From NCBI RefSeq assembly GCF_027497175.1, contig NZ_CP114901.1, positions 1,922,001 to 1,986,000 of the forward strand: 64,000 bases of DNA. Direction: 5' to 3'. The position numbers and the translations under genes are program-made. Positions within the stretch are counted from its first letter, which is position 1; each line of letters starts with the position of its first letter. Under the pieces are notes generated by a model. The model worked only from the letters and a program-made list of their open reading frames with translations, had not been told where the DNA came from and did not search any database. Positions 1 to 7,313 of this stretch are shown here, piece after piece. The DNA is from Verrucosispora sp. WMMD573 (GTDB taxonomy: Bacteria > Actinomycetota > Actinomycetes > Mycobacteriales > Micromonosporaceae).

Positions 1-1
1 C

Positions 2-718
2 ACCCACCCGGACGACATCTCGGTGACCATCCGGTCGCGGTGCCGGGTGGTGCCGTTGCGACAGCCGGCGGCCGAGGCGGTGGCCGACGTGCTCGTCCGT
101 CGGGACGGGATCGCCCCCGACGTGGCCCGCTGGACGGCCGCCGCCACGCAGGGCCATGTCGGGCGGGCCCGCCGGTTGGCGCGTGATCCACAGGCTCGTG
201 CCCGGCGGGAGGCGGTGCTTGCGGTGCCGCGTCGGCTCACCGGGGTCGGTGCCGCCTTCGACGCGGCGTCCGCGCTGATCGAGGCCGCTGAGGCCGAGGC
301 CGAGGCGTCGGTCGCGGAGATCGATACCGCGGAGCGTGCGGCGCTGGAGACGGCGCTCGGCGCCGGCGGCACCGGTCGGGGCGCGGCCGGCGCCGCCCGG
401 GGAGCCGCCGGGCAGCTCAAGGACCTGGAACGACGCCAGAAGTCACGGGCGACCCGGGCTCAGCGGGACGCGCTGGACCGGGCTCTGGTGGACCTCGCCG
501 CCTTCTACCGGGACGCGTTGACCCTGGCGCTGGGTGCGCCGGTGTCGCCGGTGCACTCCGACACCGCCGAGCTGGCCGAGGCCGGTGCCCGTAGCTGGCG
601 GGCGGAGGGGACGCTGCGCCGCCTGGAGGCGGTGCTCACCTGTCGCGCCGCGATCGAGGCCAACGTCAAGCCCCGGATCGCCGTCGAGGCGATGATGCTC
701 GCCCTGTGGAAGGGCTGA
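2..718 (+). CDS. holB: DNA polymerase III subunit delta' (HolB), C-terminal part
   Basis: This open frame enters from before the window, so only the last 238 residues are visible. They match the collar and helical part of the clamp-loader delta' subunit, with the recognisable stretch HPDDISVTIRSRCR near the left edge, where the AAA+ core ends and SRC-type residues contact a neighbouring subunit. The rest is alanine- and arginine-rich helices typical of actinobacterial delta'. The protein helps load the beta clamp on DNA. It is followed 1.9 kb later by ricT, and a holB-ricT neighbourhood is common in bacteria, which supports the call. The ATP-binding part lies outside the window. Confidence 0.85.
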   Translation, partial: THPDDISVTIRSRCRVVPLRQPAAEAVADVLVRRDGIAPDVARWTAAATQGHVGRARRLARDPQARARREAVLAVPRRLTGVGAAFDAASALIEAAEAEAEASVAEIDTAERAALETALGAGGTGRGAAGAARGAAGQLKDLERRQKSRATRAQRDALDRALVDLAAFYRDALTLALGAPVSPVHSDTAELAEAGARSWRAEGTLRRLEAVLTCRAAIEANVKPRIAVEAMMLALWKG

Positions 719-772
719 CCGCCGCCGCTCGGCGTCCCCGGCCGCCTGTAGCCGGACCGTTGCCCACAGCCA

Positions 773-802
773 TCGACAGGCGCAATTCGCGTGCGGTACG
801 GT
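773..802 (+). promoter_or_regulatory. Likely promoter of the YbaB operon
   Basis: TCGACA at 773-778 and TACGGT at 797-802 are separated by 18 bp, a plausible sigma-70-type pair. Transcription would begin near 809, leaving about 54 nt of leader before the YbaB gene. The leader holds a weak hairpin (GTGCCGT / ACGGCAC). The assignment rests on sequence appearance only. Confidence 0.4.
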
Positions 803-862
803 CCGGTGTGCCGTGGTGACGGTGACGGCACGCACAGTGATGAAACCGGGAGGAGTCCGGCG

Positions 863-1192
863 ATGCCGCGGGGTGAGATCGACGAGGCATGGATAGAGGA
901 GGCGGTCCGGCGCTACCGCCGCATCGAGTCCCTCCAGGCCGAGTTCGACCAGGCTGTGGCAACTGTCGAAGTCACCGTCCGCTCCCCGGACGGCCTGGTC
1001 GAGGTGGTGGTCACCGCCGGCGGCCGGATCACCGACGTGCGGTTTCTCGGCCCCCTGCACGCCCGGGCACCGCGCGACGTCGCCGACTCGGTGCGAGCCG
1101 CGGTCGCCGCCGCCGCCGACGCTGCCGAGTGGGCGAGGGAAAAGCTGCACAACGAGACCTTCACCGCGTACCGACCGCTGACAGGGGCCTGA
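863..1192 (+). CDS. YbaB/EbfC-family nucleoid-associated-like protein
   Basis: This 109-residue protein has the YbaB architecture: an N-terminal helix (residues 5-40, heptad-like), then beta strands with VEVTVRSPDGLVEVVVTAGG and a conserved ITDVRF strand, then a long C-terminal helix. Classical YbaB proteins bind DNA as dimers, but in actinobacteria many YbaB paralogues sit beside WXG100-like proteins and may serve a secretion-related role. The ATG at 863 is preceded by GGGAGGAG at 849-856, which favours it over an in-frame GTG upstream at 791. The gene starts a tight three-gene operon: the next start lies 1 nt after its stop. Confidence 0.8.
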   Translation: MPRGEIDEAWIEEAVRRYRRIESLQAEFDQAVATVEVTVRSPDGLVEVVVTAGGRITDVRFLGPLHARAPRDVADSVRAAVAAAADAAEWAREKLHNETFTAYRPLTGA

Positions 1193-1193
1193 G

Positions 1194-1499
1194 ATGGACA
1201 GCCTTCGCATCCTGGCTGGCCGCCTCGACGAGGCGAGCGCGACGCTCACCGCGCTCTCCCGATCGGTCACCGCCGGGGATCCGGCGCAGGTGGCGTTCGG
1301 CGCCGACGCACCCGGCCGACCGGGCGAGATCGGTCGGGCGCTGCACCGGCAGTGGGTGGCCGCCACCGGTGATCGCGCCCGGGAGGCGCACACCGCTGCC
1401 ACGCAGGTGGCGTCCGTGGCCGCCGCGCTGCGCGAAGCCGCTGAGCGCTACTCCGACACCGATTCCGCAGTTGCCCGCAGGCTCGCCGGTGAGGCGTGA
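1194..1499 (+). CDS. Small WXG100/ESX-like helical protein
   Basis: The 101-residue product is almost entirely helical, has a central W (in RQWVAATGD) and a length typical of WXG100 or ESX-type partners. It lacks an exact W-X-G motif, so the family is inferred from size, helix pattern and context. It lies 1 nt after the YbaB-like gene and its TGA overlaps the ATG of the following gene by one base, so the three are very likely translated together. WXG-like proteins usually form helical hairpin dimers and leave the cell by type VII secretion; no secretion ATPase is visible in this window. Confidence 0.55.
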   Translation: MDSLRILAGRLDEASATLTALSRSVTAGDPAQVAFGADAPGRPGEIGRALHRQWVAATGDRAREAHTAATQVASVAAALREAAERYSDTDSAVARRLAGEA

Positions 1500-2203
1500 T
1501 GGATCTCCTGGACCGGCTCGCCGAGCCCGGCCTCGACCTGCTCGGGCGGGTCGACACGCTGCTCGCGGCGGGCGCTCCCGAGGGGCACCGGGTCTGGCCC
1601 TTGCTGCGCCGGATGCAGGTGCTGCCCGGTGACGCGATGCGCGGCTTCCTCGACCTGCGGCCGGGGCCGCTGGCCACCGCGGGGCACGCCGTGCGCCGGC
1701 ACGTGCACGGCTACGACCACGCCTGCGCCGCGCTGACCGACCCGTTGCTCTGGTCCGGCTCGGCCGCCATGGCGTACGGCCAGTCCCGCGCGGCGCTCCT
1801 GCGGCATCTTGACGAGGGCCCCGAGAGCCTGGTCGGGCGGCTGGAAGCCACCGCCGGCTACGCCGACGCGCTCGCCGACTGGGTGGAAGGCAGCCGGCTC
1901 GCCGTGGCCCGAGCACTGGCCGAGGCGATCGGCTCGGCCGAGGCGGTGGCCGTCGTCGCCGCCACCTCGGTACGCCGCGGGGCGCCGGACTCCGGAGCGT
2001 CCGGGTCGGTTGGAGTGGCCGCCGCCGAGATCGGCGCCCGGGTGCTGGCGGTGCTCTGCGTCGCGTACGACGGCGCGGAGACCCTGTTGCGGCAGTGGTC
2101 ACCAAGCCTGGCCGAGTCGCCGTGGCGGCCGGGAGGCGGGCGGTTCCGCCCGGACGCCGGTGGTGGCCCGGCTGGCGGCCGGACGACCCGGGTCGGCTGG
2201 TGA
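1499..2203 (+). CDS. Helical protein of the YbaB/WXG operon, unknown function
   Basis: I do not recognise a named family. The 234-residue product is alpha-helical and alanine-rich, with a middle segment (roughly residues 60-175) resembling the long helical bundles of type VII-associated proteins, and a glycine/arginine/proline-rich tail. The ATG at 1499 overlaps the preceding stop codon; an in-frame GTG at 1496 is the alternative. Its place as third gene after YbaB and a WXG-like protein suggests that it works with them, possibly as a larger substrate or partner. No signal peptide or membrane segment is seen. Confidence 0.55.
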   Translation: MDLLDRLAEPGLDLLGRVDTLLAAGAPEGHRVWPLLRRMQVLPGDAMRGFLDLRPGPLATAGHAVRRHVHGYDHACAALTDPLLWSGSAAMAYGQSRAALLRHLDEGPESLVGRLEATAGYADALADWVEGSRLAVARALAEAIGSAEAVAVVAATSVRRGAPDSGASGSVGVAAAEIGARVLAVLCVAYDGAETLLRQWSPSLAESPWRPGGGRFRPDAGGGPAGGRTTRVGW

Positions 2204-2614
2204 GGCCGGCGAGACCGTCCGGTCATCGCTCCGGTCGTCGTCGGGCGTCCGCCAACACCGTCGCCGATTCCTGCGCTCGCGCTTCGCCTGGGCCCGGGAC
2301 ATCCGTCGGCCCGCACTCCGCAGGGTGCACGGCGCCGCTCGCGGGCACCCTTGCGGGTGGTCCGTCAGCGACGCCGTGACCTTCCCTGCACCCCCCGCAG
2401 GTCTGCTCTCCACAACGCGTTCGGCCCGGTCTTGTCCCGCCCGTGACGCAGGTTTCAGCCGTCCGGGCGGCATCGTCGTACCTGCGGTCGGGATGGGGAT
2501 CGGTCGAGTCGACAATCGTGGATGGGGGCACGGCGTGCGGCGGCGCGGGCCCTGGCGGAACGCCGCCGCCGATCGACCCGGCGCGTTCCCGCCCGCGCGA
2601 CGTAGGGTGAGGGG
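2204..2614. other. 411-bp gap with the leaderless ricT promoter
   Basis: No credible gene is visible on either strand. The only clear element is TAGGGT at 2603-2608, which ends 6 nt before the ricT ATG and fits a -10 box of a leaderless transcript. The remaining sequence contains scattered short G+C-rich repeats but no strong terminator. Confidence 0.5.
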
Positions 2615-3454
2615 ATGGGCATGCTCTGCGCGGTCAGCTTCCAGCGGTACGGGCGTCTCTACTACCTCGACCCCGGCGAGCTGAGTCCGCAGGTGGGCGA
2701 CAAGGTGCTGGTGCCCACCGACGACGGCCCCGAGGTGGCGGAGTGCGTGTGGGCGGCGCAGTGGGTCACCGACGACACGGCGGGTTTTCCCCGGCTGGCA
2801 GGGCTGGCCCAGGAGGAGGACCTGCGCCGCGACGAGGAACTGCGGCGGCGTAAGGCCGAAGCGAAGGTCGCGGCCAAACGGCTGATCCGCGAGCACGGCC
2901 TGCCGATGAAGGTGGTGGCGGTCGACCACGTGCTCGGCAACGGCGAGGGCAGCGGTGAGCGCAGCACGATCTACTTCACCGCCCCGCACCGGGTGGACTT
3001 CCGCTCCCTGGTCCGCGATCTCGGCGCGACCCTGCACTGTCGGGTGGAACTGCGCCAACTGTCAGCCCGCGATTCGGCCCGGGTGCAGGGTGGCATCGGC
3101 TCCTGCGGGCGGGATCTGTGCTGCGCCACCTTTCTGAACGACTTCGAGCCGGTCACCATCCGGATGGCCAAGGACCAGGATCTTCCCCTCAACCCGCTGC
3201 GCATCTCCGGCGCGTGCGGTCGGCTGATGTGCTGCCTCAAGTACGAACATCCCCTCTACGCCAACTTCGCCGAATCCGCCCCGGCGATCGGCACCCGCGT
3301 CACCACCCCGGAGGGCGAGGGCCGCGTCGTCGGTCACAGCGTCCCGAGAGACGCGGTCACCGTCCGCCTGGACGCCGACGGCTCCCGCTCCAGGTGCTCC
3401 CGCGCCGACGTCTGCGGCTCCCGCCGCGCCCACGACCAAACCCACATCCCCTGA
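2615..3454 (+). CDS. ricT: RicT/YaaT-type PSP1 domain protein
   Basis: The 279-residue protein is a clear PSP1-domain (RicT/YaaT) member. The core carries paired cysteine motifs CGRDLCC (C164, C169, C170) and CGRLMCC (C201, C206, C207), which in Bacillus RicT take part in [4Fe-4S] binding within the RicAFT complex controlling RNA maturation and development. Actinobacteria generally lack RicA/RicF, so the partners here are unknown. The start ATG at 2615 lies 6 nt after a TAGGGT -10 box, so the transcript is probably leaderless; an internal ATG at 2621 is less likely. The gene sits downstream of holB, as in many bacteria. Confidence 0.88.
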   Translation: MGMLCAVSFQRYGRLYYLDPGELSPQVGDKVLVPTDDGPEVAECVWAAQWVTDDTAGFPRLAGLAQEEDLRRDEELRRRKAEAKVAAKRLIREHGLPMKVVAVDHVLGNGEGSGERSTIYFTAPHRVDFRSLVRDLGATLHCRVELRQLSARDSARVQGGIGSCGRDLCCATFLNDFEPVTIRMAKDQDLPLNPLRISGACGRLMCCLKYEHPLYANFAESAPAIGTRVTTPEGEGRVVGHSVPRDAVTVRLDADGSRSRCSRADVCGSRRAHDQTHIP

Positions 3455-3474
3455 CACCTCTTCTGGCTTTATGC

Positions 3475-3535
3475 GTTGATCATGAGGTTAGCGGCAGTTT
3501 CGATCTCCAGAGTTGCCGCTAACCTCATGATCAAC
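3475..3535. repeat. Long perfect inverted repeat (family A), probable bidirectional terminator
   Basis: A 22-nt arm at 3475-3496, beginning GTTGATCATGAGG, is matched by its exact reverse complement at 3514-3535. G-U and A-U pairs extend the stem by four, leaving a 9-nt loop. The element lies between convergent ricT and the metallophosphoesterase gene. There is no T-run, so it would be a stem-only terminator. A related arm occurs at 22283-22304 (17 of 22 positions shared). Confidence 0.85.
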
Positions 3536-3561
3536 AGCGTGGGTTGGGTGGGTGGGCGGGG

Positions 3562-5349
3562 TTAGGTGAGGGTGGTGGGGGGTTCGGCTAGGCGGGGGGT
3601 CAGCGGGGTGGTGGGGGTTAGCCAGGAGGAGTCGGGGGAGTCGTGGGGGTTTACGCGCCAGTCGCGGGCTACGCGGTCGATGGCGATCGGGTAGAGGGTG
3701 AGGGTGCCGTCGGGATCGATGCGCATCCTGACGAAGCCCTTGGCGTCCTCGATGCCCTGCCCGGCGAACAGCTCGTTGACGTTCACCCCGAACGCGCTCG
3801 CGAGCAGCAGGTAGGCGGCCACCAACTGGCTGGCCACCAGCCCGATCACCGGCAGGTAGACCACTGCCGCCGCGACCGCAGGCAGCGGCCAGGACCAGTC
3901 GTGGAACGGTAGCGCGAGCCAGGCCCAGGTGCCGGCGGCGGCCAGCCCGACGTGTGCCAACCCGTGCCCGACGCCGAGGATCCAGTGTCGGGCGTGCCGC
4001 TTGCCGCTGGAACTGGGCGGTTTGGCGAACATCGCCGCCGCGAGCACCGTCACCAGCACCATCATCACCAGCGGCACGCTGAACAGCCGCTGCTCGGAGG
4101 CCTCGGACCGGAAGTCGGTCACACCGGCCATGGAGAGCATCAGCAGGGTTTGCAGCACGCCCAGCAACGTCGAGAAGCCCGGGTTGCGGCGCGGCAGCCG
4201 GGCGAAGATCCCCCAGCCGTACCGGCGGGAGCGGGCCGCGTCGGGGTAGCGGCCCGCCAACTCGTACGCCCGGGTCGGGCTGGACCGGCGGGCCAGGGTG
4301 TCGGGCGGTGGCACCTCAAGGCGCTCGGGGAGCTTGTGCGTCGGGTACAGGTAGGCGCCGCCGCTGCCGGAGGTGACCAGCTGCCGCCCGTCCGGACCGG
4401 TGTACCGCGCGTAGTGGTGCAGGTCGCCGGAGATCAGCAGCCGGACCTGAGCGCCGGTGGGCGCGACGATGGTCCGGATGAAGTAGTCGATCGAGTCGTA
4501 CGCGGTGGGCTGGTCGACGGCCTTCACCCAGGCCGGAGCCGGCACCGCCATGATCACCCGGCTCTGCGGTCCGAGTCGCTTCGCGACCGCGTCGAAGTAG
4601 GTGAGCTGCGGGTCGTCGACGTACGAGCCGGACTGGTCGTCGAGACCGAGCAGCCACCAGTCGGCCGGCAACTCGACGGCGAAGTACGACCGGGACTGGC
4701 CGGTACGCCAGCCGCCGAAGTGCCGGTCCCGGGTACGGACGAACAGCCGCAGGAACGCGGTCAGCCCGTCGTACCAGTCGTGGTTGCCGGGCACCGCGAA
4801 GATCGTCGGCTGCTCCGCCGGGGTGGCCGGCAGTGCCGCCTGGTACGGCCCCTTGCACCGGTCCTCGTACGCCGCGTACTCCGCCGACGGGTAGACCTGG
4901 TCGCCACCCATCACCAGGGTCTGTGCCCGGGGCAGCCGGTGCCCGTCCACGGTGATCTCCCGCTGGGCGAGCAGGTAGGCCACCGAGTAGGTGGCGTTGA
5001 ACCCGTCACCAAGGTCGGCCACGTAGTCGAGCCAGAGCCCGCCGTCCGGCCCCACCTGCCGGGAGATCTCCGCGTCCAGCGCCTTCTGAAGCTCCCGCTT
5101 GTCCAGGTAGGCCCCGAACAGCATCGCCAGCAGCGTACGCAGGCCGGTGCTGATCAGCAGGAACGGCGCGAGCCACGGCACCGGCTTACGGGGGGTGAAA
5201 CCCAACTCCAACGGATCGGTGCTGCGAGGCCGCCGAGCCGCCCGGCCTCCGGCGGCCTCCCCGGCGTACGGCCCCTGCGGCTGCGTCCGATCGCCGGTCG
5301 AGGGCCCGACATCGCCCGGTTCGTCGCGAGAGGTGTGATCGTCGGTCAT
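3562..5349 (-). CDS. Membrane-attached calcineurin-like metallophosphoesterase
   Basis: The 595-residue protein has one hydrophobic segment near residue 60, then a calcineurin-like phosphoesterase domain with metal-ligand motifs GDQVYPS, GNHDWYDG and GDLHHY, and then about four C-terminal membrane helices (from roughly residue 390 to 530). The enzyme would use two metals to hydrolyse a phosphoester; the substrate cannot be read from the sequence. The start ATG at 5349 was chosen because a TACGCT box (plus-strand AGCGTA at 5357-5362) ends 7 nt upstream, consistent with leaderless expression. It converges on ricT across a long hairpin. Confidence 0.8.
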   Translation of the reverse strand: MTDDHTSRDEPGDVGPSTGDRTQPQGPYAGEAAGGRAARRPRSTDPLELGFTPRKPVPWLAPFLLISTGLRTLLAMLFGAYLDKRELQKALDAEISRQVGPDGGLWLDYVADLGDGFNATYSVAYLLAQREITVDGHRLPRAQTLVMGGDQVYPSAEYAAYEDRCKGPYQAALPATPAEQPTIFAVPGNHDWYDGLTAFLRLFVRTRDRHFGGWRTGQSRSYFAVELPADWWLLGLDDQSGSYVDDPQLTYFDAVAKRLGPQSRVIMAVPAPAWVKAVDQPTAYDSIDYFIRTIVAPTGAQVRLLISGDLHHYARYTGPDGRQLVTSGSGGAYLYPTHKLPERLEVPPPDTLARRSSPTRAYELAGRYPDAARSRRYGWGIFARLPRRNPGFSTLLGVLQTLLMLSMAGVTDFRSEASEQRLFSVPLVMMVLVTVLAAAMFAKPPSSSGKRHARHWILGVGHGLAHVGLAAAGTWAWLALPFHDWSWPLPAVAAAVVYLPVIGLVASQLVAAYLLLASAFGVNVNELFAGQGIEDAKGFVRMRIDPDGTLTLYPIAIDRVARDWRVNPHDSPDSSWLTPTTPLTPRLAEPPTTLT

Positions 5350-5477
5350 TCGCCGCAGCGTAGTGCGGCCCGGCTGGCCCGACGACCCCGGAAACGCCCC
5401 CGGTGCCCGGTTCGTTCGACCCGGCAGCAATCCCGCTCGGCCCCGGAGCGGCGCGTGCCGTACACTTGACCACCGTT

Positions 5478-5550
5478 GCCGCCTTAGCTCAGTCGGCAGA
5501 GCGACGCACTCGTAATGCGTAGGTCGACGGTTCGATTCCGTCAGGCGGCT
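5478..5550 (+). tRNA. tRNA-Thr, anticodon CGT
   Basis: The cloverleaf can be drawn completely. The acceptor stem GCCGCCT pairs with AGGCGGC (7 bp). The D arm is GCTC/GAGC. The anticodon stem ACGCA/TGCGT encloses CTCGTAA with anticodon CGT, reading ACG threonine codons. The T arm GACGG/CCGTC encloses TTCGATT. The discriminator is T5550 and CCA is not encoded. A TACACT box at 5461-5466 is a plausible -10. A strong hairpin follows 8 nt after the gene. Confidence 0.97.
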
Positions 5551-5558
5551 CGGCACGT

Positions 5559-5583
5559 AAGCCCAGGTCACCGACCTGGGCTT
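5559..5583 (+). terminator. tRNA-Thr terminator
   Basis: AAGCCCAGGTC (5559-5569) and GACCTGGGCTT (5573-5583) form a perfect 11-bp stem with a 3-nt loop, 8 nt beyond the tRNA. It is a typical stand-alone tRNA terminator. Confidence 0.85.
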
Positions 5584-5692
5584 CGCCGTTTCCCGAGGCC
5601 GATGATGTCGCCGGAAGTGTCGGTCGCCGCCACCCGCCCCGCGGCCTCGGGCAGGCACCACAGTGAGAGCTGGGAGGCTGCGGCGAACGCGG

Positions 5693-6616
5693 TCATTCGT
5701 CCACGATCGGCGTCCACAGTATGCCCGTGACCTGCGTGCTGGGTTCGGTGTCCCCGGCATTTCCCGCATCCAGGTCGGGAGCCTCGTCGATTCGCATGAG
5801 CCCTCGGCGGCCCTCACTCGTTCTTATGCACACGAAAGCGCCGCGCTTCGCCTCGTTCCACGTGAGCGAAGGAGTCCACCCCCGTTGGGCCTTGCACGTG
5901 TCGAAATTCGGCCGCTCGACACCGGCCAGGAGCGCAAATTGAATGCCTTCCCGACCTGCGACTCCGCTGTCGGTGAAGGTGATGTCGCTGTCCTCGCCAT
6001 CGGGGTCTCCGCCGCGGTTGCGAGCGGATGCCCATTGGCCGGCCGAGTCGACCTCGATCCCGTAGCCGTTGAGGTCGAGCCGTACCACACCGTTCGAGCG
6101 GGCCGGCACGTTCGAGGTGCCGAACACCGGCAGGCCCGACGTGCTCCCCGTGGGTGCCTCGTCGCCAATCGGTGATTCGGACGCGGATGTCGGCGCGGGG
6201 TCGCTACTGATCGATGGCGTCGGAAGCGCCACGGACGAGGCGCTCGACGACGGGGTGGAGCTGGTCTCCTCGCCCCCAGCGCCGTCGAGGGTCTCCGGCG
6301 TTCGCGACAGCGCCCAGGCCAGCGCCACGATCAACAGCAGGATCAGCAGCAGGACCGCAGCGATCACCAGTGGATGAGACCAGGTGGTGGCCAGTCGGCC
6401 CGGTGGCCGGGGTGGCATCCGCGCCTCCAGTACGACCGGCGGCCGCGCAGGCGGGACAGCCGCAGGCGGGTGGGGCGGCTCCGACGGTCTAACCGAGCCG
6501 CCCTGGTAGGGGCTTATCTCGCCGTCGCCACCGGGCGCTTCAGCGGCTCTGTGATCGGCTGGGCGGCTCTCCTTCGGATGGTCACGACCATCGCCGGGGA
6601 TCGACATGCCTCTCAT
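5693..6616 (-). CDS. Single-pass membrane protein with secreted C-terminal domain, unknown function
   Basis: The product (about 307 residues) has a proline-rich cytoplasmic part, one membrane helix of about 23 residues rich in L/I/V/A, a serine/threonine/proline-rich linker, and a C-terminal extracellular domain of about 130 residues with two cysteines (in FDTCKAQRG and FVCIRTSEG) that could form a disulfide. The layout resembles accessory or sensor-type domains near actinobacterial Ser/Thr kinases, but no kinase is present. The start is uncertain: ATG codons at 6616 and 6607 are both possible and neither has a well-spaced ribosome binding site. Confidence 0.55.
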   Translation of the reverse strand: MRGMSIPGDGRDHPKESRPADHRAAEAPGGDGEISPYQGGSVRPSEPPHPPAAVPPARPPVVLEARMPPRPPGRLATTWSHPLVIAAVLLLILLLIVALAWALSRTPETLDGAGGEETSSTPSSSASSVALPTPSISSDPAPTSASESPIGDEAPTGSTSGLPVFGTSNVPARSNGVVRLDLNGYGIEVDSAGQWASARNRGGDPDGEDSDITFTDSGVAGREGIQFALLAGVERPNFDTCKAQRGWTPSLTWNEAKRGAFVCIRTSEGRRGLMRIDEAPDLDAGNAGDTEPSTQVTGILWTPIVDE

Positions 6617-6706
6617 GATGTCGAGCCGTGGCAACCGCCAACAGTCGGATTCCGGACAGCCTGCCACTAGGTCGCGCTGATCCTTGCTACAGAGCGGCGG
6701 CAGGAT

Positions 6707-6729
6707 ACCGGGCCCTCGAATGGCCCGGT
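6707..6729. other. 8-bp hairpin before the FUSC remnant
   Basis: ACCGGGCC (6707-6714) and GGCCCGGT (6722-6729) form a perfect stem with a 7-nt loop. It could be a terminator left from the arrangement before rearrangement, or part of the promoter region of the broken gene. Confidence 0.4.
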
Positions 6730-6739
6730 TGCCGTTGCC

Positions 6740-6883
6740 GTGGAAGCGGCCCACCGTTCGGGGCGCAACGCCGCGCAGGAGCGGGCGCTGGGACTGAGGC
6801 TCAGTCTGTTGACGGCGGTGCAGGCCGGCGTCGCCGCGGCGACTTCGTGGTGGGTCGCCAACGACCTGCTGAACAATCCGCTA
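6740..6883 (+). pseudogene. Truncated N-terminus of a FUSC/aromatic-acid exporter gene
   Basis: From a GTG at 6740 the frame encodes about 48 residues whose stretch RLSLLTAVQAGVAA followed by SWWVANDLLNNP matches, from memory, the first membrane segment of actinobacterial FUSC-family (ArAE-like) transporters. These proteins normally have more than 350 residues. The similarity stops at about 6883, where the frame runs into the antisense of the DUF4260 gene (ending at 6892). This looks like a gene cut by insertion of the DUF4260/two-component/ABC block or by deletion. No downstream piece of the transporter is visible in the window. Confidence 0.6.
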
Positions 6884-6891
6884 GATGGCCA

Positions 6892-7284
6892 TCATTGCGC
6901 GCTGCGGCGTCGCTTCCCGATTGGACCGAGGTGGGTGTGCTCGAAGCCCTCGGTCGTCTTGAGGCCGTAGCCGAGTGCGCGGTCGACGGCGATGTGGAAC
7001 ACCCACGCGATGGCGAGGACGCCGAGCCAGTCGATCGGCTCCCGGAATGCGGCGAGGGCCACCGCGACCGCGCCGAGCAGCGCCGGCAGCGCGTAGGAGT
7101 GCACCAGGTTGTAGCAGAAGGCGCCCACGTGCGGGCCGCGCAGATAGCCGACCATCGACATGTCGAAGATCAGGAAGAGGGCGAGCAGCCACCACCACGC
7201 GTACCCGACGGCGATGGTCACCACGATGGCGAAGGCTGCCACCACGACGCCCTCGATGCGCTGTGTCTGGACCGGGTTCAACAT
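6892..7284 (-). CDS. DUF4260 membrane protein
   Basis: This 130-residue protein has about four hydrophobic helices and the DUF4260 landmarks (FCYNLVHSYALP, IAVDRALGYGLK, FEHTHLGPIG). The histidines and acidic residues suggest a metal- or proton-handling membrane protein, but the function is unknown. The ATG at 7284 is preceded by GGAG. It lies 29 bp downstream of the response-regulator gene on the same strand, so it is probably the last gene of that operon. Its end abuts the FUSC remnant. Confidence 0.75.
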   Translation of the reverse strand: MLNPVQTQRIEGVVVAAFAIVVTIAVGYAWWWLLALFLIFDMSMVGYLRGPHVGAFCYNLVHSYALPALLGAVAVALAAFREPIDWLGVLAIAWVFHIAVDRALGYGLKTTEGFEHTHLGPIGKRRRSAQ

Positions 7285-7313
7285 CCGACATCTCCAAGCT
7301 GGCGGTTCAGGGG

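Noticed and set aside
443..1402. Long antisense frame over holB and the YbaB operon
   Set aside because: It is the shadow of three well-supported genes on the plus strand.
2095..2379. Small frames within the gap before ricT
   Set aside because: Overlap with the preceding gene, no family and no ribosome binding site.
5478..6892. Genomic island integrated at tRNA-Thr
   Set aside because: No integrase, no repeated tRNA 3' end and a clean terminator follow; only the truncated FUSC gene hints at rearrangement.
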